This document shows, one piece after another, positions 43,512 to 56,507 of a DNA stretch of 64,000 nt. The stretch's first letter is position 1; each line of letters begins with the position of its first letter. Under the pieces are notes generated by a model. It saw only the letters and a list, made by a program, of their open reading frames with translations. It ran no database searches and was not told the DNA's origin. The position numbers and the translations under genes are program-made. This DNA comes from Rhynchosporium graminicola (taxonomy: Eukaryota; Ascomycota; Leotiomycetes; Helotiales; Ploettnerulaceae): NCBI GenBank assembly GCA_900074885.1, contig FJUW01000032.1, forward strand, positions 186,001-250,000. The letters run 5' to 3'.

Positions 43512-46500
43512 CTATCTCCCACCACTAAACCTAGCATCCGCCAAATTCCTTCCACTCCCGCTGTCCTTGCCAATACCGACCGCCTTTGTCAGCGTATTCC
43601 ACCTCTTCAACTTCCCTGGCCGGGGTTGAACAACCCCTCCTGTATCACTCGAAACACTACTACTCATACTACTGCCACTTCGACTTCGACTACGACTCCT
43701 ACTCACACCCGCCTTAGCAGGCGGTTCCTCATGAAACAAAGCCGGTACAAGTAAGCGGTACGGAGTCGTGATACCCGCTGGATCTTTAGGGTTGACTTCC
43801 ATATTGAGACAAATATCCAGGCCGCCCTCGAGATTGATTGCTTGGTTACGAGGCTTTTTGAGTTCTTTCACTGACAGACCAGTAGGTGTACGGTGGAACT
43901 GGTTACGTGGAAGTCCTTGCTGAGGTTTAGCTCCTGCAATAGTCGTAGGTGCTTCATCAAGTGGGTTTTGGGCAGTGCGGCCAGTAACAGGCATAACTGG
44001 GAAGTACCCCTCGTCTGAATCATGACCGCCGCTTCCACCCCGGAGACCTGTTTGGGGCTGCTCGTCGTATGAGACATCATCATCGCTATCTGCTCCGTAG
44101 CCATTTATACCGCCGTCATCTGGTCGCTTCTTGCTGTTACGTCGGAAAAGGCCTGGCACGAAATCTTTGCGTGATAATGATAAAGTGCGGGTGAGAACAC
44201 CAGGACGCTCTGAGTCTATAGAGGCACGTTGTGAGGTCGAATTACGACGTGCGAAGAATCCAGGACTAGATAGAGGCGGCGCGGCCTCACGCTTGCCAAA
44301 CTTCCCTTTGTTTGTAACTGGTGCTGAAGAATCAGGTCGGTAACTCGGACCACGAGAAGAAGATAGACGACGTAGAAGACCGCCTCTAGGAGGGGGTGAC
44401 GCTGGTGCATCTGCTTCTGGCGTAGCTGGTGGTGTAAGTTCTGGATCATACAAGCGAATCGAACACCAGTTTCTCCTGTTCAGGAGACGCTTATTGTTCC
44501 TTGGCTTCCCGTTGACATCGTGAGTGAAGATTGGGATCATGTCTTCATCTGTTTCTGAATCAAGATGATGAACCTTATTTCGCTTGTTCAGGAGATCGGC
44601 CAGAGCGTCTGGCGGAGGTGAGTTCACAATTGCGGAAGAAACGATATTTGGCATATAGCGAAAGTCTCGATCTTTTGGAATCCCCATCTTGGGATTGGAG
44701 TAAAACTGCCCGATAGCTCCAAGATGAACATCGCCCCTAAGAAAGTCAGAAAATCGCGATTGAGATCAAGGTCCTAACATACCCTAGAATAGTGACTCGG
44801 ACAGATTTCATAGCAGCCAGGTCTTGAAGCTCCTGGATGAACCAATTTCTCTCTTTCTTGTGATGTTTCGCAGTCCAATGATCATCCAAATCATCCAGAA
44901 TCTCCACACCACCATCCATCTTGTTCAAGAGTTTCTTTCCAAGAATACCTGCTCTGCTCATGGCTTTCAATGGCTCCATGACTCGAGAAGTGAGACTAAA
45001 GCTGTTAGCGGACATCTCATCTGAAGTTGCAAACCTACATGTTTTCCAGCCAAACCATTCGTGGATACGCAACTGGGATACCAAGCAATACAACCAAATG
45101 CTTAGTCTCTCCCCTTATAATCTCCTTCTCAAGCCTTTCGAAAACTTTATCATACGTCTCGGCGCTAACAACCTCGTCGTACATCCTCTCCGTACGACAG
45201 TCAAGACCAAGGAAAGCAATTTCACGCCCAAGTGTTGTAAAGACGCTTCGACTCAATTCTGTGATGTAGGGACCAGGTTGAGTTCCAAGAATCCAACTAG
45301 GTTCAGTGTCTTCTCCTTCATCGATACTGCTCTGGTGTTGGAAGAGCATGTAGTACTTGAAAGCGACAGAACCTAGCCCTGAGAATATTGGCGAGCGCAT
45401 GTAACTATCGGGGTAGGATCCAAATCCATCGATAATATCATGATCGTCAAAAATGTTGACCATGGGTATTTGGGATACAGCGAGACCAAAAAGACCCTGT
45501 GAAAACCACATGCTGTAACGATTGAGGTAAAATGCCTCTAACTCCTGCTGCATCTCTGGCGTGAAGGGAAGTTTCTCCTTGTGATGCGGATCTTTTATGT
45601 CCAGCCACTCTTTGAAGAGTAAGGTCTCGTACATGACGCGGTCGTTGTAGATTTGGTCACCTCCGCCGAGCATGACGTGGAACGGTTGGGTCTGATGCGT
45701 ATTCAAGACGTCTCTCCACAAAGGATCGGGACCACAGAATGCGTTCGGATCAACATCGTGACTGAAACCATTACAGCTGGAAAACATGATATTCATGGCT
45801 TCGCCACGAGCTGGAACCCAGAATGCGGTTGCGGGTCCTCGATTGAGGCGATACGCGATGCGTTGCTGCTTTGATCGAAGCTCAACCTCAATATTAAAAC
45901 GCCAGAAAGTAACATTCTGCTCAGCATGAAGTCGAAACCCTCGGACCTCTTTGTACTTGCCTGCCTTCTCTCCGTCGTAATGTGGGTTTTTGCTCGCAGG
46001 GTTTCGTTCTGCACTACCGTCGAGTGGACTTCTGTGCATCTCAAATAGACCATCGTCCGATTCTTCTCGAGATAGATCCTTTTCTTCCTCCAGGTGATCG
46101 ATGGGACGGACATAGAGAGTCCTCCCGTCTCTCCCAATCTTAGGAAGCCCTGCAATTGGGTCAACGTACTCAGGGGCAAGTTCGTCCATTTCACCGTCCA
46201 CCTGTGCTGGAGGAGGGGGAAGTAGGTCTACTGGCTGTAGAAATAACCGAAGAGTAGGTGCAAGATCGTAGTTGGAATGTGCATCCTGCGTGACAATCAT
46301 GATACTACCTCTCCAGATCTCACGGTCTGGAAGAACTTGATTTCTTTTTGAGCGACTTCTAACCTTCTCGCGACGAGTACTACAGTACCGCAGCATAGGC
46401 CCACTTTTGAGAAATAGATTTGGTTTAAATCTGGTAGGAGCTGTATCAGGGCAAACGCGGATAAACCGCATCTCACAAGTCAGCGAATGGGTCTTAGTAA

Positions 46501-48862
46501 TAGGGATCCTAGATTTTGGGGGTTCAGATTGAGGATTAGGAGCACATTGAGGATTAGGAGCATTCAGTGCTGAGTTTCCCTTAGATGGTGGATCATTATC
46601 ATCTTTGGGTTCTCGTGGCACTTTATCTCCAGTCTTCTTATCGTATCGGACAAATTGTCGATCACGAAGCCTAACAGCGTGATACGATACTGTTGCTCGA
46701 AACGACATCCGGAGCGATTTCCAGAATAAGAAATTCGATGTACCATACCGTTACTGCTGTCATATTCTCCATCATACGCTTCAGCTTTTCGTTGCTTGAC
46801 ACTATTTCTTCTTCGGGCACCAGTATTTCCTGCCTCCCACCAGGCTTTGTCTTTTTCTTCTTCAGTTTGGTTGCTTACGTCGAGATCAAGTAGCGACCCG
46901 GAAAGAAGAGCGACACCACCCTTCTTCCATTCATCCAGCCGCTTGGATGCCACATAGATACCTGGTCCAGATTCATCCTCATGCCTGTGGTGTATCAATT
47001 TGGAGAAATAATGACTTTCCGCTGGCTTATGACGAGCAAGATCAGCCGTTGCTTTTGGTGGTACATCGTACTGAACACCATTGACCTGCTTACGTTAGGA
47101 GATTCGCGGAAGGGATAGGTTTGCAATATTTCGGAGAAGTTGTTGTTATTGCAACTGGGGCTGGATGCCGCTAAACAAATAAGCGAGTTCGACTCACCAA
47201 AACACGTTCAGTCCGAGCATTTCCAACAATTCTTGGATCTGACGAGCCAGTCAGTCTCTCAACCTTGCTTAAGCGGCGAACAGGTTTGCCTGCTTCTGGT
47301 TCCAAATCTAGACGGTCAATTTCGTGATCAAGGACAGGATATTGCTGTGCATTTCGTGGTAAGCCGGGAAGCTCCTTGTCCCTGAAATCCTGAGGATGGC
47401 TTCGAAATGCTGTGTCCCTAGCTGGCTCGCCACCAACAGACTGCTTGCGAAATGCATCGGCATCCCGGGTCTCCCGAAATTTCTGATTCGCCTTCTCTTG
47501 GTCCGTTCGCAAGGTGTACCATGGGTCGTCAGGTGGATTTTTCCGAAGCTTTTTACTCTCACTTCGATTCACACCCCCCACTGTAGCTCCGACCGCGGCA
47601 TCTGCCGGTACGGATACGGGAATGTGTGATCGATCCCGAACGCTTGTGTTGCGCTGCGGGACGCTTTCCATCTTTCTTGGCACATCTATCACATCCTGTT
47701 GCGGTTGTGGCTGATGGTCAAAATCTGGAAGCATATCAGCCTAGAGTTCCGAAGCCTAGAGTTCCGACATGAATGAAATGCCACATTCGGAGATGTAGTA
47801 TAATAGTACGGGTGTGAAGTCCATCGCTGCATTCCCGGTACGAGGAGGTTCAGTTGTAGGATTGAGCAGACTTACCAGCTGATGTTCCGCGTTGTACAGA
47901 GCGAGCCTTTTCAACCGTACCTTTCTGTTGTAACTGGTCTTTTTGCTTGTTGCTCGAGTTTCGCACTGATCCATATTCAGAGATACTCTGCGGCTGAGAA
48001 ATTGCCTCCGAGGTAGCTTTTGCTACAGGACGATTCCTGAAGCGGACAGAGTTCTGTCCAACTGGTTCTCCTCCACGACCAGATTGGGACCCTCTGACAA
48101 CCGATTCGGCTTCTTCGACCCGAGCTCTCTTTTCTTCCTTGGTGATGCTATCGAGCGTCAGCTCCAATCTCTGAAGAGGAGACCTGTCTGGAGCCCACTC
48201 TCTATTTCATGTCAGCCGCCATGTCAAAAATTGGCAACAATGACCTACCTGTGCCGCTGCTCCTCTGCTTCAGAAAGCGAGCTTTTGCGTTGCTGTTTTT
48301 GACTTCCGCTGTGTCGGATTGGAGCTTTCCCATTACTTGACTCTCTTCTGAGTTGCTCTGCCTGCTCGCTGTATCCGGGTCGAACAGGAACTGGTGCCCC
48401 ATTACCATACGGCTGTTTGTAACTGATCGGAGGAGCCCTAGGAACCTCTGGGGCCGCAGGTGGAGGCCCAGTTACAGGTTCCTCGTACTGGTCCCGGCTC
48501 TGCCGCCTCCTCCTCTTCTCCAAATAGTCCCTGTTATGTGTAGTGTCCAATGCGCCAGGTTGGAAGGCTGACGGACCAGGTGCCAATCCGTCTCCACGAA
48601 ACTCCGAAGCTATAGGGGATGCAAAAGGGCTCTGGGTAGATACGGTTGGCGCATCGGTCTGAGTGGAGAATCGATTCGGTCTTGGATTCGATCGGGAGGG
48701 ATAGTTATTGGATAAACGATCGCCTGCCATATTGGTGTTGATTGACAGAGGGTTGCTTCCTCTTTGGACCTGTTCCTGCTCTTGCTCTTCCTCTTCTTCT
48801 CTTTCTCGTTGTCGTCGGGAAATCTTTGGAGGAGGCAGTTGCCCCCAATATGGAGCTGACAT
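43512..48862 (-). CDS. Large PhoD-like phosphatase domain protein
   Basis: Seven exons: 48862-48249, 48201-47876, 47724-47198, 47085-46749, 46695-45039, 44995-44783 and 44736-43512. They total 4899 nt and give 1632 residues. The first 600 residues are disordered, rich in Arg, Gln, Pro and Ser. The PhoD-like metallophosphatase region spans about 905-1230: MFSSCNGFSHDVDPNAF, MLGGGDQIYNDRVMYET, MVNIFDDHDIIDGFGSYPDS and GGDVHLGAIGQFYSNP carry the metal-binding Asp, Asn and His pattern. The C-terminal 400 residues are again disordered with SRSRSRSRSGS repeats. The intron at 45038-44996 is only 43 bp; its acceptor was chosen to give ENILTSRVM. Family role in fungi is poorly known; phosphoesterase activity is inferred. 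Confidence 0.85.
47740..47770. repeat. 15-bp tandem duplication within an intron of the PhoD-like gene
   Basis: Two adjacent copies of gcctagagttccgaa/c lie in the intron between exons 2 and 3 (47875-47725). On the minus strand each copy carries a ctctag that could mimic a 3' splice site, close to the true acceptor ending at 47725. Confidence 0.7.
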
Positions 48863-50959
48863 TGCCGTGCGCAGAAAGTGCACGGGTTATAGAGTGGTGG
48901 CGCGAATAAATTACAATTCGAAATGGGGTTTGAAGCTGTAGAAATACAGCATGGATGTACTGCAAGATTCTTAGGATATGTGGCTCTTTTGGTTGTGGGA
49001 AAGAAGGAAATCTGGGCTCATTCAGCTCGTCGTCATCGACCGACCACTTTGCTTACACTCGCTCACTCGCAAGCAAAGCAATGCGCCTGAGGTTGCGAAG
49101 TCAAAAGGAGGAGGATTCAGATAAAAAACTGGCGACATGGAAATTGCAGAAGCATAGTTCGTTCCGTTCAATTAGCTGATATGAGATCGGGTGGTAACAT
49201 AAGTAAGTAGATGGAGCTGCAGGAAGCGCATGCAGAGGCAGCCCCGGAGGGTACAAACAGAAGTGGTACCTCGAGCCTCGATATAAGTACTTATATAAGC
49301 ATTCGGAGGCTGGCGAGCTGGGACAGCCAATGAATTTTGATGTTATTCCCCGGGATCTGAGCTGGCAGGGTCACAGGGGAGACAGGGCAGGCGCTATGGG
49401 TCGGGATGGTCCGCGTTGACATTCTTACGACGTTAGTACTGTACTATAGTCTATAGGTAAGGTATGAACATACTCGAGTACAGTGTAAATAGTTGTGCCC
49501 AGGCGACTGCCAGGGCCAGGCCTGGTGGTGTTCAGGTTCAGGTTCAGGTTCAGGTTCAGATGGATGACCGGCTGGACAGAGAACCGGCTAATGCAGAGAG
49601 AGACTGGTAGACACAGAGGGACTCTAGAATTGTCTATTGAGTTTGTTTCATATGTTCATCTATTTATGATATCTATCTATCTATCTATCTATCTATGCTA
49701 TCCATAGTATGGGAGAACAATATTCCAATTTCAATTGCAGTTGATTTGGAAGAACAGCCAGGCATCATCCCGGATGAAACCAAGTGACATTGACCTATGT
49801 ATGCATACAATTTTATGTCATACATGTTACTGCTGGGTGTAAGCTGGCATACATACCTACCTAGCTATCTAGTAGTAGTACTGTAAGGTATAAAGGAATT
49901 GGTCAGGTGAAAGATAGTCCTCTGACGAATCATCGAAGTTACCGTACGAGTGAGTGCCTAGGCTCTAAGCTCTGGAAACGTTCGTTCTCTTAAAGTATAA
50001 TACTACCTAAGAAGGAATAAATAGTCTTTCTGGAAATAAAAGGGCACCCTCAAAGGCTCAAAGACCCCACCTCGGAGCTTGCCCTGCCTCATAGGTATAG
50101 GTATCGTCCGAGAACAGTCACCTGAATGATCGTTCCTTTGGCCCCCGGACTTTCTTTCCTCCGACCTAACACAGACATTACCCAGGTCATTACCTTGAAC
50201 TCGGGGTAAGGTATGAAATAGAAGACCTTCATGGAGAGCAAAGCCAAATACAAATACATACCTACATACCTATATACCTAAATACCTAAATACCTAAATA
50301 CCTAAATACCTAAATACCTAAATACCTAAATACCTAAATACCTAAATACCTATAAAGCCAATGCCAGCTTCTGCTAGGCTGAATTGATCATAAGACTTGT
50401 CTGTATCTTATCTTGGCTTGGCTCTGGATGCACAGACCCCCGTGCCATGATCTGGCTTGACTGGGCTGCAGCATGGCCTCCAACTCCCTCTTACGGAGTT
50501 GATGAAAGCTGATGCTGATGCTGATGCTGGTGAAACCAATCCCCGCTCGAGCTTACGGATTCCTGATTACTGAGCATATGGCCGTGGGCGGATAATTGAT
50601 TCAGATCGCTCTTCAACGACCATCTACGCTACAATACCATTCCATTCCATACAATACCATAATTTGCCTGCCTTTCTGTATCTGCTGGTCCTCTACAGCT
50701 CGGCCAGAATTCAACCGCTGTCTTGCACTACCCGATGCTCAGCTTCTTACAATAAATAGCCTCTTCTCTCCTCTTCCCATCGACTACCTACTGGGACCCG
50801 ACAGCCTCGAATCTGGGTACAAGACAAGACGTTGCAACGCCGACCGCACATGCACGCGCGCTGCTAACAAAGGCCGCCAACCCTATTGACAAAATCTCAC
50901 CTCATCCGGACCTTCGTTCTTCACTTTACTTATCCACACACTTCGAGCGAATTCACAAT
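48863..50959. other. Divergent intergenic region rich in simple repeats
   Basis: About 2.1 kb between the PhoD-like gene and kex2, which are transcribed away from each other. It contains five ttcagg units (49531-49560), a (tatc)n run (about 49671-49697), an eight-base satellite (50260-50355, listed separately) and a gctgat run near 50510. No coding frame was supported. Confidence 0.6.
50260..50355 (+). repeat. Nine perfect copies of an 8-bp unit ACCTAAAT with degenerate edges
   Basis: Perfect units run from 50276 to 50347. Variant units acctacat and acctatat precede them and acctataa follows. The complement reads ATTTAGGT, loosely similar to telomere-like repeats. It lies about 600 bp upstream of the kex2 start codon. 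Confidence 0.9.
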
Positions 50960-53550
50960 ATGAGATTACATTCAGTACTGGGACTGCTGGGTCTGGGCTT
51001 TCTCGCATCTGCCTCGAATCTGCAGGCTCGAAATTACGACACGCAAGACTACTATGTTCTTCATCTCGACCCTACGACTCCCCCCTCCCAAATTGCCGTC
51101 CGATTGGGCCTCACACACGAAGGCCAGCTGGGCGAGTTGGCAGATCACCACATCTTCTCGTGCCATAAGCAGGACGAGGATGTGGTAAGCACAGCCTTGA
51201 CAGAGTTGAGGCGGCGGAAGAGATCAAATGATGGATCCGATGTCCTGGAGGGAGTAAAGCTGGCTCAGAAGCAGAAGGTGAAACCACGGATGGAGAAACG
51301 AAGCATCATACCTCCAAGGCCAGCTGGACACCCAGCTCCGGTAGAAGAGCGACAAGATGCCCTCGTGGCTTCGTTGGTGGCTAAAATAAAGGGTGTCGCA
51401 AATACTTTGGACATCCAAGATCCAATCTTCAACGATCAATGGCATCTATTCAATGCCGCTCAAAAAGGCCATGATGTCAATGTGACGGGTGTATGGTTGC
51501 AGGGCATCACGGGTCACAACTCTACGGTGGCAATGGTTGATGATGGACTGGACATGTATAGCGAGGATCTGAAGGACAACTACTTTGCAGAGGGATCCTG
51601 GGATTTCAACGACGCTGGCCCCGAACCAAAACCTCGCTTATCCGACGACGCACATGGTACAAGATGCGCTGGGGAGATCTCTGCGGTTAAGAACAATGTC
51701 TGTGGTGTGGGAGTGGCATATGATTCGAAAATCGCAGGTCTTCGAATTTTGTCCAAACTGATCACGGATGCAGATGAAGCAATTGCTATGAACTACGCTT
51801 ACCAAAAGAACCAAATCTACTCGTGTTCTTGGGGACCACCGGATGATGGAAGGTCTATGGATGCGCCTGGCATACTGATCAAACGAGCAATGCTCAATGG
51901 TGCTCAGAATGGCCGAGATGGTCTTGGTTCCATTTACGTCTTCGCATCTGGAAACGGTGCCGGAAACGAGGACAATTGCAATTTTGATGGATACACCAAT
52001 AGTATTTACAGTATCACGATCGGAGCCGTTGATCGAAAAGGACACCATCCTTACTATTCCGAGAAATGTTCTGCGCAAATGGTGGTCACGTACAGCAGTG
52101 GAAGCGGAGATGCAATTGTAAGTTGAACCCACAATTTGCAGTAACGTGGCTAACAATCGTAGCACACCACCGACATTGGAGCCAACAACTGCTACTCGGC
52201 GCACGGTGGAACCTCTGCTGCAGCCCCTCTCGCTGCGGGTATCTTTGCCTTGGTCTTGTCAATTCGACCAGATCTAACATGGAGAGACATGCAATATTTA
52301 GTCATGATGACAGCCTTGCCGATCAATCTTGAAAAGGGGAATTGGCAAACCACTACCATCGGCAAGAAATTCAGCCACACTTTTGGATATGGAAAGATTG
52401 ATACTTGGGCAACTATCGAGGCCGCCAAGACATGGAAGAACGTCAAGCCCCAAGCTTATTTCTTTTCACCATGGATTCATGTCAACCAAGAGATCCCTCA
52501 AGGAACGGAAGGTTTAATTGTGCCTTTCGAAGTCACAAAACAAATGTTACAGGATGCTAATCTGGAACGCCTCGAACATGTCACGGTTACCATGAACATC
52601 GATCATACTAGGCGAGGTGATCTCAGTGTTGATCTTATCAGCCCGAACAAAATTGTCAGTCACGTTGCGGCCACGCGACGTCTCGATACTACCGCTGAAG
52701 GCTATGTCGACTGGACTTTCATGTCGGTGGTTCACTGGTAAGTCTCTTTATATTTAGATTTTCATGTGTACTTACATTTGCCAGGGGTGAATCTGGTATC
52801 GGAACCTGGACCATTCTCGTCAAGGACACTGAGGTGAACAAGCACAACGGAACCTTTGTTGACTGGCATCTAAAGCTATGGGGCGAGTCGATTGATGCAA
52901 AAAAAGCAGTTCTCCTCCCCATGCCAACCGAACACGACGACGACAACCACGCGGATGTCGCAACAACTACTATCGCAGGTACCACAACATCTATTGCACC
53001 ACAACCTACTGCGACTCTCGTACCCAACCCCACTGACCATCCGGACCGCCCAACGAAACCAACCGCAGCACCTACAAGCTCAACCACCACTACACCATCA
53101 GCATCGGCTACTCCCACCAGCTGGCTTCCATCCTTCTTCCCAACCTTTGGCGTATCCTCCAAAACCCAAATCTGGATATACGGTGCCGCAGTCCTCATAC
53201 TTATATTCTGTTCCGGACTTGGCGTCTACTTGTTCCTTGCGCGCCTCAAACGTCTCCGCAACAACCCACGCGACGAGTGGGAATTTGATCTCCTTGAAGA
53301 AGACGAGGCGGAAGGTCTCAACGGCACAGGCACTAGGGCAGGCAAGAAAGGCACTAAGCGTCGTGCTGGTGAGTTGTATGATGCGTTTGCTGCTGGGAGT
53401 GAAGATGAGAGTGACAGCGAGTATTTGGATGGTGCAGGGGGCGGGGATGAGAAGGAGAAAATGTTATATGAGGAGAGTGACGATGAGGGGAGACATGTCA
53501 TTGGCTCTGATGACGAGGATGATGATGCGGTAAAGGGAGGCCATGATTAA
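50960..53550 (+). CDS. kex2: Kexin, Golgi proprotein-processing protease Kex2
   Basis: Three exons, 50960-52117, 52163-52737 and 52785-53550, give 832 residues. There is a signal peptide (about 1-19) and a prodomain with dibasic sites (RRRKRS near 95 and RMEKRS near 113). The subtilisin/kexin catalytic domain has Asp194 in VAMVDDGLD, His232 in DDAHGTRC, oxyanion Asn332 in FASGNGAGNEDNC and Ser404 in AHGGTSAAAP. A P-domain follows (about 480-625), then a Thr/Pro-rich stalk, a transmembrane helix (about 707-729) and a long acidic cytoplasmic tail. Known role: cleaves after Lys-Arg and Arg-Arg in secreted precursors in the late Golgi. All key residues are present. The prodomain sites fit self-processing. 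Confidence 0.96.
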
Positions 53551-55721
53551 GGTCGATTGCATAAGTAGGTGTTGACTGCGCGAAGGTGGTATGGCTTGAT
53601 AGATGGATGGATTTCCGGTGCAGGTCTGGAGATCAAGGACATCATTTTTCGTTTATAGCATGATGAATTTGAATTAAATCAATATTTTTGTCCTGTCAGA
53701 ATGCCCCTCAATCAGGTCCAATAACGGATCTCGTCCCTACGTTTCAGTAAATATCCCCCACCTGCCTTGTATCGTGACTTTTGAAATTAAATCTGAACAA
53801 CTCCTCTTCTTCAAAACGAGTCTTTTGCTAAAGGATGCGAATGCGTCTTGGGCAAAGCTGTATCTATGGACACATACCATAACTTTCTGTCGACGACACT
53901 CATCACTCTTCTAACTCTCCCAAATATCTTATCTGTAAGCAAGCAAGCTCATGAATTCAATCAACATCAATCGCAGCCCAGGTAACGTCAATATTAACAT
54001 GAACGTTGTAATACCTTACTTGGAACACTTCTCAAATCTCTGAGTCTGGAAGGAGGAGATACTGGTTGACTGATAGAAGGAAGGAAGGAAGGGAGGAAGG
54101 AAAGAGGGAGGGAAGGAAGTCAGTATACACAGTATAATTCACGTAAGACTAAAATGACCGACCGACCTTCTTGATCTCACAGCCTAGCTAGTCCATTCGC
54201 TTGGGATACATTTCCCCAGGACAATGTTTCTCCAAATTATACTCTTCATCACTGTTTATCTGTATTAAGAATCGTTTTGCTATGAACGGGTCTTCACTAC
54301 CTGAAAATCTACTCACATACACCGCCACGACTTGACCTCTCTAGCCCACAACACATAACCAGACGAGTCTCTCAAGCCCTCGCCATTCCCAGTTTCCATG
54401 CCCAAAATACCTGATCGTGAGCTTGTAGGTAGGTAGTTTAGATAGAATAGTCACACTATATCAAATCATCAACTTATCTTCTTCCACTCCGTCGAAACCC
54501 CTCAAATCCCTATGATATGCGATCAGTATATACACCCTCCCTCGCTTTACGCCTCTGTAGACTGTAGACTGTCGCACTACAGTGCAGCTTATTCCCTCCT
54601 GCGGATAGAACTGGTAAAATATGCATCGAGCTCTTACGAAGTATCTCTATCTGTCTATTCGTTCGGAAATCCTGTTCCGTGATTGGAGAATGAGGGAGGC
54701 GGAAGAGAGAGAGAGAGAAGAAAGAAGGCTGGGTTTGAGATGGGGAGATGGTATGGTCCATGAGGAGGTTGGGAATGATGAGATGGGAAATGATGAGATT
54801 GAGAATGAAGGTAAATCATGATTTGGTAGCAGGAGAAGAGAGGGGGAGAGGAGAAGGGGGTTACTTGAAGAGGAGAGTATTAGGGGATGTTGTAGTTAAA
54901 GAAAAGAAGGAGAAGAAAATGAATTGGTAAAAAAAGGAGAGAATGGTTTTATCTGAGGTGGTGCTGAAGTCCTCGAGACTTGTGTCTCGTCTACACGTAT
55001 TATTCTACACTATACCAGGGATTCGAAGCACCACCGTCTGGAAGTGGTAACAAGGGAGAAGGTTTGACATCCATGCTTCTTTGGGCATGCAAAGAGGTAA
55101 GAACTTGACAGTCAATGGCGGTGGGCTCATTCTACTTGAGTTCATTGCCAGAAAAGGAGATATGCTGGTGGTCCCGGTAGGCTATACGTTTCCTGTTATG
55201 TTAAGGACAAGAGAGAGTGTGGTCTTTTAGCTAGGCTTGTGCATAGATGCTTATGCATAGATATATGAAGGATAAAGCTTTCGAGGAGATCCCTGAAGGA
55301 AGAAGGATACAAGAGGAGTTAATGATTCATCAAATCTTGTCGGGGTTTGAAAGACATATAACGGCTTGTTGGGATTCAAGGGCGAAGACTACGGAATGTC
55401 TTCTTTGAGATCTTGTGAAAGTGTACCTGTAGCTTACTTTTTCTATTATCCTAGAAGTAAAACTAATTGAATGAACATTTGATACAAACTCAGAATGACA
55501 ACCCGTTACAGATCTCTGGCATCCCCCTTTTTCCTTCCAGAGCCCGCCCCTCGAGACAGCATTGCATGGTAGCCTGCACCACCGATTCTACCTGCATCGC
55601 AGCCTTACACTCTCTTTAAGATCGACAACGAAGCATCCTTATACACACACACGACTATTGTCATTTCATACCGCTAAATCATTCCAACCACTATCAAATC
55701 AATATAACACCCACCGCTATC
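53551..55721. other. Long intergenic region with purine-rich microsatellites
   Basis: No gene was recognised in about 2.2 kb. A ggaa-rich tract lies at about 54075-54120 and further GA-rich sequence at about 54690-54930. The final 150 bp, with caca and pyrimidine runs, look like the 5' leader of the next gene. Confidence 0.5.
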
Positions 55722-56507
55722 ATGTCGCGAAACTGGCTCCAAGACCTGGCTCATTGCATCGCCTTTCTCCTTGCCCTCGTCCATCTAATCCTGGACATCT
55801 TCATCGCCATAAAATCAGACCAGCTGATCTTCTTGATGGCCGCCTGGCTCGTCATCGTAAGTTCTATCGCTATTCTGTCGCGTGTTTGTTTGTTTACTTT
55901 ACATGTCAAAATCTTCGGCTCGAGGGATAACTTCGGGGAAATTCTACCCTTGACTTTATTAAAGGAAATAAAGTGGAACCTGCAGCTAATGATAGTGATA
56001 TATAGGATCTCGCTGCCGTTACCTTCGTTGCTGTCGCCTGGTCCTTCTCGCGCTCTCCAGACTTCCTACAGAAGCTTAAATGGATCGTCACCATTGATCT
56101 CACTGCTGCCACTTGGTATTTATTTACCACGGTCAAATTCTGTCTCGCTACCACGAAGGACATTCCTAAGAAGTACGATGTAGCAGCTTGGGATTTGGGA
56201 TGGGTGTATAGTCGTCTGTGGACGTTCGCTGCCGTCTCGGCTATTACCGGGTACGTTTCTCTTTGTTTACTCTCGCATGTTTGCGTCTATTGTTTGAACA
56301 AGGGTGTTTTGGTTATAATAGGTGGTGCGATAGCTGATTGTTTATAGCTGCATTTTCATCGGTGAAGCTGCCACTACTGTCATTGTCTCCTTCGCTCCCT
56401 TCTTCGTCCCTGCTGCTGCTCCATTTCCGGGCCCTGCGCCGGTCAATATCCCGCTTGTCAATCTCCCTCCTCTTCCAATCCACCTCGACATGAATCGTGA
56501 CCATTAG
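55722..56507 (+). CDS. Four-helix (MARVEL-like) small membrane protein
   Basis: Three exons, 55722-55856, 56006-56250 and 56348-56507, give 179 residues. Four hydrophobic segments are visible: CIAFLLALVHLILDIFIAI, then FLMAAWLVIDLAAVTFVAVA, WIVTIDLTAATWYLFTTV and LWTFAAVSAITGCIFIGEA. A Pro-rich tail ends the protein. The four-helix layout with short loops resembles the MARVEL or a related fungal integral-membrane family, though no diagnostic motif was found. The phases (0, then 2) match at both joins. Function is unknown; a role in membrane organisation is a guess from topology. Confidence 0.7.

Noticed and set aside
50260..50355. Internal telomere or CRISPR-like array
   Set aside because: Eight-base units without spacers are a microsatellite. 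There is no repeat-spacer structure, and the organism is a eukaryote.
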